NCBI RefSeq assembly: GCF_036323735.1
Contig: NC_086034.1
Location: forward strand, 43,289,439-43,353,438
Direction: 5' to 3'
DNA: 64,000 bases
Origin: Rattus norvegicus
Taxonomy: Eukaryota; Chordata; Mammalia; Rodentia; Muridae
A program made the position numbers and the translations under genes. Positions 11,401 through 21,492 of this stretch are shown one piece after another. The number at the start of each line of letters is the position of its first letter. Positions within the stretch are counted from its first letter, which is position 1. The notes beneath the pieces are model-generated. The model saw only the letters and a list, made by a program, of their open reading frames with translations. It was not told where the DNA came from and searched no databases.

Positions 11401-12470
11401 GATATTCATACAGGAAATTGGTCTGAAGTTCCCTTTCCTTGTTGGGTCTTTGTTTGATTCAGGTATGAGTGTAACTCTGGTTTCAATGAATGAAATGGGT
11501 GTTGTTCCTTCTGTTTCTATTCTTTTGGAATAGCTTGAAGAGTATTGGTATTATGTTTTCATTGGAGGTCTGACAGAATTCTGCACTAAAAGCATCTGAT
11601 TCTGGGCCTTTTTTTTCTTGGGAGTCTTTCAAGGACTGCTTTTGTTTCTTTAGGAGTTATGGTACTTTTTAGAAGATTATCTGATCCTTATTTAACTTTG
11701 TTAACTGGTACCTGTCTAGAAAATCTTCTGTTTCATCTAGATTTTTCCAGGTTTGTTGAGTATTGCCTTATGTAGTAGGATTTGAAGATTTTTTTGGATT
11801 TTCTTGGTTTCTGTTGCTGTCTCCCATTTCATTACTGATTTTGTCACTTTGGATTCTGCCTCTGTGACCTCTGGTTGGTCTGGATAAGGGTTTAATTTAT
11901 CTTGTTGCTTTTCTCAAAGGACCAACCCCTGGTTTTCTTGCTTCTTCATATACTTTCTGTTTTGTTGTTTTTTCTCGGTTGATTTCAGCCCTGAGTTTGA
12001 TTGTTTCCTGCTGTCTTCCCCCTCTTGCTTGTTTTTGTTCTAGTGCTTTCAGGTGTGCTGTTGAGCTTCTAGTGTATGATTCTTCCAGTTCCTTTTTGGA
12101 GGAATTCAGAACTATGAGTTTTCCTCTTAGCACTTCTTTCATTGCAATCCATAAGTTTGGGCATGCTATGGCTTTTGGTTAAATTCTAAAAAAATCTTTA
12201 ATTTCTTTTTCTTTCTTGACCAATTTATCATTGAGTAGAGCATTGTTCAGCATTGTTTCAGTGTATGTGGGCTTTCTGTTGTTTTTGTTGTTATTCAAGA
12301 CCAGCTTAAGTCTATGTTGATCTGATAGGATGTATGGGAAAATTTCAGTCTCCTTGTATCTGTTAAGGCCTGTTTTGTGACCGATTATATGGTCATTTTT
12401 TGAGAATGTACCATGACATGCTGAGAAGAAGGTTTAGTATCTTGTTTTAAGATGAAATGTTCTATAAAAG
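8436..12470 (-). mobile_element. 5'-truncated L1, antisense, with subfamily change near 11150
   Basis: In sense orientation the poly(A) is at 8436-8475 (T-rich on the plus strand), the 3'UTR reaches about 9198, and ORF2 ends in HSLISGY at 9199. ORF2 then extends back to about 12470, inside the endonuclease domain (the region matching GYTFFS and the following HT-IG-KTGLNRY). From 8436 to about 11150 it matches the rat-type copies closely (FADDMIVYLSD counterpart near 10910). From about 11150 to 12470 it resembles an older mouse/Lx-like sequence, for example a frame equivalent to TEG-TPISF in place of TDGALPNSY. No ORF1 or 5'UTR is present. Confidence 0.88.
9199..12470 (-). pseudogene. L1 ORF2, decayed and 5'-truncated
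   Basis: The frame is broken into many pieces. Readable pieces include the C-terminal segment from MDIELPEDPAIPLLG to HSLISGY (9534-9199), the thumb-like segment from KVAGYKINSNKS to KIPI (10910-10518) and part of the endonuclease/reverse-transcriptase linker (12142-11897, KELEESYTRSSTAHLKALEQ). The C-terminal Cys-rich region falls in another frame near 9620. It is non-functional because the endonuclease start and ORF1 are missing and frameshifts are numerous. Confidence 0.85.
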
Positions 12471-13167
12471 AACATATATGTATGGTACAAAATACAAGTT
12501 CCTTGAGATAGCATAGATGGTTGCAACATTCAAGTATGAGTGCTCTAACATGGGAAAGAAAAGTTCAAGAAGGGGATATGTTTTCAGAAATACTGTTATT
12601 TGGAACTCTAGCTGGCTTTATGTTTGAAAGTTACAGCAATCCAGTTTGTGAGTTCTAAAAAATTGAGGAATATTGATGTTCTAAAATTCTTTCTATATTG
12701 ACTTTATAATTTAAACTAAAAGTACTAAACTAAAATGGACCACATTACAGTAAAGTAAAGTGTCATTCAGGGAAAACACACAGGATTCTATATTAGAGGA
12801 TTGAAAAATATAAATTCAAATTCTACCAAATATGCTGAAAATAAGTGAACTTCCCAATTTCTCTGAGACAAATAAAGATCAACTCAAAATTAACTCAAGA
12901 TAAACTAATGTTCATAAGGAAAAAGGGAAAAGAAAGCAAGCAATTGAGAGAGAAATGCAGGTCTCCCAAGATAACACACAGATGGCAGAACAAAAGTCCA
13001 TGCTAGTGCCCATCTGGTGAGTTTGGATCATTCTTGAGGCCGCATTTGTAGGAGTCAAAACTGCAGATGCTGTGAACATAATTGAGTAAGTGTCTTTGTG
13101 GTAGAATGTTTGTCTTTGACCTATACGCCTAGGAATAGTGTAAATGTGTCTTGAGGAGGATCTACAT
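12471..13167. other. No recognised gene or repeat
   Basis: AT-rich sequence between an L1 and an MT-type LTR. I see no long frame, RNA gene or familiar repeat. Confidence 0.5.
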
Positions 13168-13579
13168 TGTCTTAGTCAGGGTTAGTATTCCTGCACAAAA
13201 CATCACGACAAAGAAGCAAATTGGGGAAGAAAGGGTTTATTCAGTTTACCTTTCCACATTGCTGGTCATCATCAAAGGAAATCAGGACAGGAACTCACAG
13301 AGGGCAGAAACTTGGATGCAGGATCTTTTGCAGAGACCATGAATGGGTGATGGTTACTGGATTGCTTTGCCTGGCTTGCTCACATTGCTTTCTTATAGAA
13401 CCCATGACCACATGACCAGGGATGGCACTATCCATAGTGGGCTGGATCCTCCCCCATTGATCACAAATTGAGAAAATGGCTTATAGCTGGATCTCATGGA
13501 GGCATTTCCTCAAGGGAGGCTCCTTTCTTTGTGACAACTCCAGCTTGTGTCAAGTTGACACACAAAACTAGCCAGTATA
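13168..13579 (-). mobile_element. MT-type MaLR LTR (ERVL-MaLR), antisense solo
   Basis: The plus strand begins tgtcttagtcagggtta and ends cacaaaactagccagtata. These are the reversed ends of the rodent MT LTR, whose sense 5' end is TGTA(C/T)TGGCTAGTTTTGTG followed by TCAACTTGACACA. Reversed AATAAACCC (gggtttatt, near 13230) marks the LTR polyadenylation region. It is about 412 bp long, close to the usual MT LTR length. No internal region flanks it and I do not see a clean 5-base TSD. MT LTRs are known as promoters in oocytes; activity here is unknown. Confidence 0.85.
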
Positions 13580-14837
13580 GTATAGAACTAGAAAGACAAT
13601 TCTGAATGAGATAACTCAGACTCATCAAGACAAATATGATATGAGCCTAACCCAGCTGACATCTGCAAGGCTTTATCCAACAAGAGATAGAAACACATAC
13701 CGAAGCCAAATATTAGATAGAGCTCAGGGAATTCTGAAGAAGAGGGGCATGAAAAATTATAGGAGGCCAAGGGGTCAAGGATACCACAAGAAAACCTATG
13801 GAATCAACACTCCTAAACTCACAGGGACTCACTAAGACTCAACTAATAATGCATGTGTCTAACTTAGGCCCTCTTGGTATTTTCAGGAACTCCTAACAGT
13901 GAAACCAGGGTATTTCTGAAACTTTTGCCTGCTTTTCGGACACTTATCCTACAAATAGGCTGCTTTGTCCAGCATTAACATGAGCGGAGGTACATAATCT
14001 TGTTGCAACTTGATATGCCATGTTTAGTTGATATCCATGGTATGTCTGGGACTTCTCTGTGGGAGGGAGGAAAACTGCTAGGAATGTAATATGTAAGAGA
14101 ATAAAAAAAAATCTGACTTTTACTTTTGTCCATATTTTGCAATCTACTGCAACCATGAGGACATAATATACATAAAAATTAAGAGAAAGCCAGAGTTGGG
14201 ATGGATTAGATATAAAGCAGCTTTGCACTCCTCTTGCAGGAACTCATCTACGGATGCTAAAGTCTATTTTAAATTTTACCAAGTAATCCACTAACCTGTC
14301 CTATGGCATTTCTAGGGGCTCTTTTTTATAATGAGAATTAGAATGTCCTTATTTTTTATTCCCCCCCTTCTGAATTTTTAAGAAATTTTTCTTGACTTAA
14401 CTCAAAGTAGCCGAGCTAATATTACTTTGCAATTCTCTTGTTTGAGCAGTGTCCTAGAAAAATTAATGCAAATCCCAGAAGGAAGAGAGTTCATGCTTGG
14501 AGGGCTATTTGTGAAATTAATATGATGACTATGAAAAGATATAGAAGCAAGGATACATAATTGAAATAAAATAAAGGAAGTGTTCAATGAAATGATTTTT
14601 CTATAATGAGATACAATGAATATTCATCAATGAGAAATTTCAATAATTGGTGGATAAGTGGAAAGAAGAAAATGTTTTGTTCCAAGTATAAAAGCATTAT
14701 AAAGAAAAGGAAGTAAAACAAAAGGAAAAGAAAGAAAGGGGAGAGAAGAAAAGAATAATTAAAGAAAAAGAGAAAGAAGGAGAATATCAAGCTAAAATGC
14801 TTCTGACATACTTAACTTTTTAAAACCTACAAATTGT
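13580..14837. other. No recognised gene; A/G-rich tract at its end
   Basis: Mostly unique AT-rich sequence. An A/G-rich low-complexity tract lies at about 14690-14785. Short frames have no recognisable domain. Confidence 0.5.
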
Positions 14838-15307
14838 ATCTGGCTCTGTGCTGTGGGACCCAGGAGCATCTTGCTTCCCTGAGCAAAGTGCATAGGAACC
14901 TAGAAGCAACCACAGCTTGAAACCACCCTCCACCAATCCCTTACCAGTTGGGTCAGCCATGGACACAGCCAGAACAAAAATCTCATTCACATAAGGATCA
15001 TCCAGTCAGTACCAGGGAAAACCAGATGGCTAAATGACAGCAAAAGAATACATTCAGAAGGAGGCAGGGCAATATTGTACCATCAGAGTTCAGCTATCAA
15101 ACTAAAGCAAGCTGTGGATATCCTATCCCTTGTGAAGCACAAAAGGATATCTGTAAAATCAGTGTTATAAAAAGGATAGAGGTCTTTAAAGAACAAATGA
15201 AAAAATCACTTAAAGGAAGGCAGGAGTTGTGTTTTATAATCAAACACATGAAGGAAATGAATGAAGTAAATAAAACTGCATGAGAATAAGAATGGAAATA
15301 GAGGTAG
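14838..15307 (+). mobile_element. Old Lx-like L1, left arm (5' region and ORF1 start)
   Basis: This decayed sequence has blocks that match L1 ORF1 coiled-coil coding DNA, such as tttaaagaacaaatg, aaatcacttaaagga and aaggaaatgaatgaag, and ends aatggaaatagaggtag. The next ORF1 bases resume at 21493 after a nearly full-length rat L1, so the two arms were once continuous. The upstream portion (14838-14990) is assigned more weakly, as a probable 5'UTR. Confidence 0.6.
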
Positions 15308-15827
15308 TCCAGACATCACCTGGATCTGAAGGGAACCAGTCAACAGCTCCCTGCACCAAATCCTGTGGGAGACAAGAGCTAAACCTTGAGAGGGGCAGAC
15401 ATGCCTGGGAAGCCAGAAAAGATTACACTCTGCCCACATTTCTGACTCTAGAGAAAAACACGTGATGCCATCTGGGACCCATGTGCACAGGGGCCTGAGA
15501 AAAGGTGGGGAAGGCCCTTCTGGTTGCCAGTCTCATGGAGAGCTGAAACACAGATCCCCAAGAGTGATTTCAGGCCCAGGACCAAAGGTAAGACCAACTA
15601 TTCTGCTCCAAGAGACCTGTCTGGTGGACTCAGGACACAGGCCCACAGGAACAGCTGAAGAGCAGTAGACATGAAAGACTACACGCCTGAAAACAGGACA
15701 CTCTATTCCCATAACTGGCTGATAGAAAACAGGAAAACAGGTCTACAGCACTCCTGACACACAGGCCTATAGGACGGTCTAGCCATTGTCAGAAATAGCA
15801 GAATAAGGTAACACGAGAGACAACCTG
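15308..15827 (+). promoter_or_regulatory. L1 5'UTR of copy 2 (decayed promoter region)
   Basis: Aligned by eye with the reverse complement of 3033-3750 and with 31788-32088; shared landmarks include aggtaagaccaact near 15588 and cacaggcccacaggaaca near 15638. CpG dinucleotides are largely lost compared with copy 1, consistent with long methylation. Promoter function is inferred from family knowledge only. Confidence 0.6.
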
Positions 15828-16893
15828 ATGGTGAGAGGCAAGCACAGGAAACCAAGCAACAGAAACCAAGAATACATGGCATCAACAGAGCCCAATTCTC
15901 TCACCAAAGCAAACACTTAATATCCAAACACACCAGAAAAGCAAGATCTTGATTTTAAATCACATTTGATCATGATGATGGAGGACTTCAAGAAAGATAT
16001 AAACAACTCCATTAGAGAAAGGCAGGAACACATAAATAAACAAGTGGAAGCCTATAGAGAGGGATCACAAAAATCCCTGAAAGAATTCCAGGAAAACACA
16101 ATCAAACAGGTGAAGGAATTAAAAGTGGAAATAGAAAGAATAAAGAAAGCACAAAGTGAGACAACCCTAGGTATAGAAAACTAAAGGAAGAGACAAGGAG
16201 CCATAGATACAAGCATCACCAACAGAATACAAGAGATAGAAGAGAAAATCTCAGGAGCAGAAGATTCCATAGAAATTATCGACACAACTGTTAAAGATAA
16301 TGTGACACAGAAAAAGCTACTAGTCCAAAACATACAGGAAATCCAGGACTCAATGAGAAGATCAAACCTAAGGATAATAGGTATACAAGAGAGTGAAGAC
16401 TCCCAGCTCAAAGGACCAGTAAATATCCTCAACAAAATCATAGAAGAAAACTTCCCTAACCTAAAGAAAGAGATGCCCATAAACATTCAAGAGGCGTACA
16501 GAACTCCAAATAGATTGGACCAGAAAAGAAACCCCTCCCAACACATAATAGTCAAAACACCAAATGCACAAAACAAAGAAAGAATACTAAAAGCAGTAAT
16601 GGAAAAAGGTCAAGTAACATATAAAGACAGACCTATCAGAATTACACCAGATTTCTGGCCAAAGACTATGAAAGCCAGAAGATCCTGGACAGACCCTAAG
16701 AGAACACAAATGCCAGCAACGGTTACTGTATCCAGCAAAATAATCAATTAACATAGGTGGAGAAACCAAGATATTCCATGACAAAACAAAATTTACACAA
16801 TATCTTTCTATAAATCCAGCCCTACAAAGGATAATAAATGGTAAAGCCCAACATAAGGAGGCAAGCTACACCCTAGAAAAAGCAAGAAAATAA
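15828..16893 (+). pseudogene. L1 ORF1, copy 2 (stops and frameshift)
   Basis: The ATG at 15828 (MVRGKHRKPSN) aligns with the ORF1 starts of copies 1 and 3. The coiled coil is shorter, with one full EAYREGSQKSLKEFQ unit rather than two. A CAA-to-TAA change gives a stop at 16182-16184. The frame reopens through RRSNLRIIGIQESED and RPIRITPDFWPK, and a frameshift near 16700 diverts it before the C-terminal end. The ancestral stop is at 16891-16893. The total is 1066 bases against 1122 in copies 1 and 3. Confidence 0.88.
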
Positions 16894-16956
16894 TCAATCG
16901 TCTTGGCAACAAAATATAGAGAAGAAAAGCACAAAAACATAATCTCACATCCAAAT

Positions 16957-19900
16957 ACAAATATAACAGGAAGCAACAATCACTATTCCTTAATATCTCT
17001 CAACATCAGTGGACTCAATTACCCAATAAAAAGACACAGATTAACAAACTGGATACACAATGAGGACCCTGCATCCTGCTGCCTACAGGAAACACACCTC
17101 AGAGACAAAGACAGCCACTACCTCAGAGTGAAAGGCTGGAAAACAAATTTCAATACAAATAGTCTGAAGAAGGAAGCTGAAGTAGCCATTCAAATGTCGA
17201 ATAAAATTGATTTTCAACCAAAAGTCATCAAAAAAGATAAGGAAGGAAAAGTCATCAAAGGAAAAATCCACAAAGATGAACTCTCAAATCATAAATATCT
17301 ATTCTCCAAATACAAAGGGACCTACATACATAAAAGAAACCTTACTAAAGTTCAAACTACACAATAATATTGCACATCACACAATAATGGTGGGAGATTT
17401 GCACACCCCACTCTCATCAATGTACATATCATGGAAATAGAAATTAAAGAGAGACATAGGCAGACTAAGAGAAGTCATGAACCAAATGGACATAACAGAT
17501 ATTGATAGAACATTCTATCCTAAAACAAAAGGATATACCTTCTTCTCACTACCTTATGGTACTTTCTCCAAAATTGGTCATATAATTGGTCATAAAACAG
17601 GCCTCAACAGATACAGAAAGATAGAAATAATCTCATGTGTCTTATCTGACCACCAGGGGCTAAAGCTGGTCTTCAATACCAATAAGGGAGGAACACCCAC
17701 ATAAACATGGAGGTTGAACAATGTTCTACTCAATGATAACCTGGTCAAGGAAGGAATAAAGAAAGAAATTGAAGACTTCTTAGAATTTAATGAAAATGAA
17801 GGTACAACATACCCAAATTTATGGGACACAATGAATGTCGTGTTAAGAGGAAAACTCATAGCTCTGAGTGCCTGCAGAAAGAAACAGGAGAGAGCATATA
17901 TCAGCAGGTTGTCAGCACACCTAAATGCTCTAGAACAAAAAGAAACAGATACACCCAGGAGGAGTAGAAGGCAGGAAATAATCAAAATCAGAGCTGAAAT
18001 CAACCAAATAGAAACAAAAACGACTATAGAAAGAATTAACAGAACCAAAAGCTGGTTCTTTGAGAAAATCAACAAAATAGATAAACCCTTAGCAAGAAAA
18101 ACCAGAGGACACAGAGAGTGTGTCCAAATTAACAAAATAAGAAATGAAAAAGGGAGACATAACTACAGAATCAGAGGAAATTCAAAAAATCATCAGCTCC
18201 TATTACAAAAACCTATATTCAACAGAACTTGAAAATCTGGAGGAAATGGACAATTACCTAGACAAATATCAGTTACCAAAGTTAAATCAGGAACTGATAC
18301 ACCATTTATACAACCCCATAACACTCAAAGAAATGGAAGCAGTGATTAAAAGTCTTCCAACCAAAAAGAGCCCAGGTCCAGATGGGTTCAGTGCAGAATT
18401 CTATTAGACCTTCATGGAAGATCTCATAGTGACACTATCCAAACTATTCCACAAAATTGAAACAGACAAAGCACTACTGAATTCCTTCTTTGAAGCCAAA
18501 ATTACTCTTATACCTAAATCACACAAAGACCCAACACAGAAAGAGAACTTCAGAACAATTTCCCTTATGAATATCGACGCAAAAATACTCAGTAAAACTC
18601 TGGAAACCGAATCCAAGAGCACATCAAAACCATCATCCACCATGATCAAGTAGGCTTCATCCAAGTCATGCAGGGATGTTCTAATAAATGGGAAACCATC
18701 AACCTACTTCACTATATAAAAACTAAAAGATAAAAACCACATGATCATTTCATTAGATATTGAGAAAGCATTTGACAAAATTCAACACCTCTTCACAATA
18801 AAAGTCCTGGAAAGATCAGGAATTCAAGGCCCATACCTAAACATACCAAAAGTCATATGAATCAAACCACTAGCTAATATTAAACTAAATGGAGAGAAAC
18901 TTGAAGCAATCCCCCAAAAATCAGGGACTAGGCAAGGCTGCCCACTCTCTCCCTACTTATTCAATATAGTTCTTGAACTTCTAGACAGAGCAATCAGACA
19001 ACAAAAGGAGATCAAAGGGATCCAGATCGGAAAAGAAGAAGTCAAAATATCACTATTTGCAGATGATATGATAGTATATTTAAGTGATCCCAAAAGTTCC
19101 AACGAGAATTATTAAACCAGATAAACAACTTCAGCAAAGTGGCTGGGTATAAAATTTACTCAAATAAATCAGTAGCCTTCCTCTACACAAAAGAGAAACA
19201 AGTCGAGAAAGAAATTAGGGAAATGATACCTTTCATAATAGTCCCAAATAATATAAAATACCTCGGTGTGACTCTAACCAAGCAAGTGAAAGATCTGTAT
19301 GATACGAACTTCAAGCCTCTGAAGAAAGAAATTGAAGAAGATCTCAGATGATGAAAAGATCACCCATGCCCATGGATTGATAGGATTAATATAGTAAAAA
19401 TGGCCATTTTACCAAAAGCGATCTACAGATTCAATACAATCCACATCAAAATACCAATTTAATTCTTCAGAGTTAGACAGAACAATTTCCAAATTCATCT
19501 GGAATAACAAAAAACCCAAGATAGCTAAAACTATCCTTAACAATAAAAGGACTTCCGGGGAAATCAGTATCTCTGACCTCAAGTAGTATTACAGAGCAAT
19601 AGTGATAAAAACTGCATGGTATTGGTACAGAGACAGACAGATAGAACTGTCGAATAGAATTAAAGACCCAGAAATGAAGCATCACACTTTTGGTCACTTG
19701 ATTTTTGACAAAGGAGCCAAAACCATCCAATGGAAAAAAGATAGCATTTTCAGCAAATGGTGCTGGTTCAACTAGAGGTCAGCATGTAGAAGAATACAGA
19801 TCGATCCATGCTTATCACCCTGTACAAAGCTTAAGTCCAAGTGAATCAAGGACTTCCTCATCAAACCAGATACACTCAAACTAATACAAGAAAAAGTGGG

Positions 19901-20778
19901 GAAGAACCTCTAACACATGGGCACTTGAGAAAATTCTCTGAACAAAATACCAATGGCTTATGCTCTAAGATCAAGAATTGACAAATGGGATCTCATAAAA
20001 CTGTAAAGTTTCTGTAAGGCAAAGGACACTCTTGTTAGTATAAAATGGCAACCAACAGATTGGGAAAGATCTTTATCAATTTTACAACTGATAGAGGGCT
20101 CATATTCAAAACATACAAAGAACTCACGAAGTTAGACAACAGGAAGACCAATAACCCTATTAAAAATGGGGTTCAGAGCTAAACAAAGAATTCACAGCTG
20201 AGGAATGCCGAATGGCTGAGAAGTACCTAAAGAAACGTTCAACAACTTTAGTCATAAGGGAAATGCAAATCAAAACAACCCTGAGATTCTACCTCATACC
20301 AGTGAGAATGGCTAAGATCAAAAACTCAGGTGATAGCAGATGCTGTGGAGGATGTGGAGAAAGAGGAGCACTCCTCCATTGTTGGTGGGATTCCAGACTG
20401 GTACAACCATTCTGGAAATCAGTCTGGAGGTTCCTCAGAAAATTGGACATCAGACTACATGAGAACCCAGCTATACCTCTCTTGAGCTTATACCCAAAAG
20501 ATGCCCCAACATATGTCAAAGACACATGCTCCATTATGTTCATAGCAGCCTTATTTATACTAGCAAGAAGCTGGAAAGAACCCAGATGCCCTTCAATAGA
20601 GGAATGGATACAGAAAATGTGGTACAGCTACACAATAGAATATTACTCAGCTATCAAAAACAATGCCTTTATGAAATTCATAGGCAAATGGATAGAACAG
20701 GAAAATATTATGCTGAGTGAAGTAACCCAATCACAGAAAAACACACATGGTCTGCACTCATTGATAAGTGGAGTGTAG
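16957..20778 (+). pseudogene. L1 ORF2, copy 2 (start codon lost, multiple stops)
   Basis: The ancestral start is replaced by ACA at 16957-16959, followed by NITGSNNHYSLISLNISGLN. The endonuclease motifs are altered: GDFNTP reads GDLHTP. The linker TKSWFFEKINKI and the reverse-transcriptase half survive in pieces (18144-18407, 18414-18653, 19139-19351). The C-terminal segment 20212-20778 is open to the natural end HSLISGV and holds the Cys/His-rich motif CGGCGERGALLHCWWDS, where the last Cys is now Ser. It cannot encode a working enzyme. Confidence 0.88.
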
Positions 20779-21492
20779 CCTAAATTCTTGAATTACTCTA
20801 GATGCACAGAACACATGAAACTCAAGAAGGATGACCAACATGCAAATGCTTTACTCCTTCTTTAAAAGAGGAACAAGAATAATCTTCGGCAGGAATAGGG
20901 GGGCAAAGTTTAGAACAGAGGCAGAAGGAACACCCATTCAGAGCCTGCGCTACATGTGGCCCATACATATACAGCCACCAAACTAGATAAGATGAATGAA
21001 GCAAAGAAGTGCAGGCTGACAGGAACCAGATGTAGATCTCTCCTGAGAGACACAGCCAGAATAAGGCAAATACATAGGCGAATGCCATCATTAAACCACT
21101 AAACTGTGAATGGGACTGAAGGAGAAAGGACTGAAAAAGCTTGAAGGGGCTTGAGACCCCATATGAACAACAATGCCAACCAACCAGAGCTTCCAGGGAC
21201 TAAGCCACTACCCAAAGACTATACATGGACTGACCCTGGGCTCCAACCTCTTAGGTAGCAATGAATAGTCTAGTAAGAGCACCAGTGGAAGGGGAAGCCC
21301 TTGGTCCTGTGAAGACTGAATCCCCAGTGAATGTGATTGCTGGGGGAGCGCGGTAATGGGGGAAGGATTGGGAGAGGAACACCCATAGAGAAGGGGAGTG
21401 GGAGGGGTAGGGGTATGTTGGCCTGGAAACTGGGAGGGGGAATAACAATAGAAATGCAAATAAGAAATAAGGAAGTTAATAAAAATGGAAAA
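20779..21492 (+). other. L1 3'UTR of copy 2 with G-rich tract
   Basis: This is the non-coding tail after ORF2. It contains the conserved block ending aaaggacaacatgccaacca-like sequence near 21170 and a polypurine G-rich tract at about 21345-21420 with several GGGG runs. Such tracts are a known feature of rodent L1 3'UTRs and can form quadruplexes. Confidence 0.8.

Larger units (their letters stand above)
15308..21492 (+). mobile_element. Rat-type LINE-1, copy 2 (nearly full length)
   Basis: The element is about 6.2 kb: 5'UTR (15308-15827), ORF1 (15828-16893), ORF2 (16957-20778), 3'UTR with a G-rich tract near 21345-21420, and an A-rich 3' end near 21480. It sits inside an older L1 ORF1. The flanks show an imperfect repeat, aatggaaatagaggtag at 15291-15307 and aatgtaaatagaagcaa at 21493-21509, fitting a decayed TSD. 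It carries many more stops and frameshifts than copy 3, and its 5'UTR is CpG-poor, so it is older. Confidence 0.93.
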
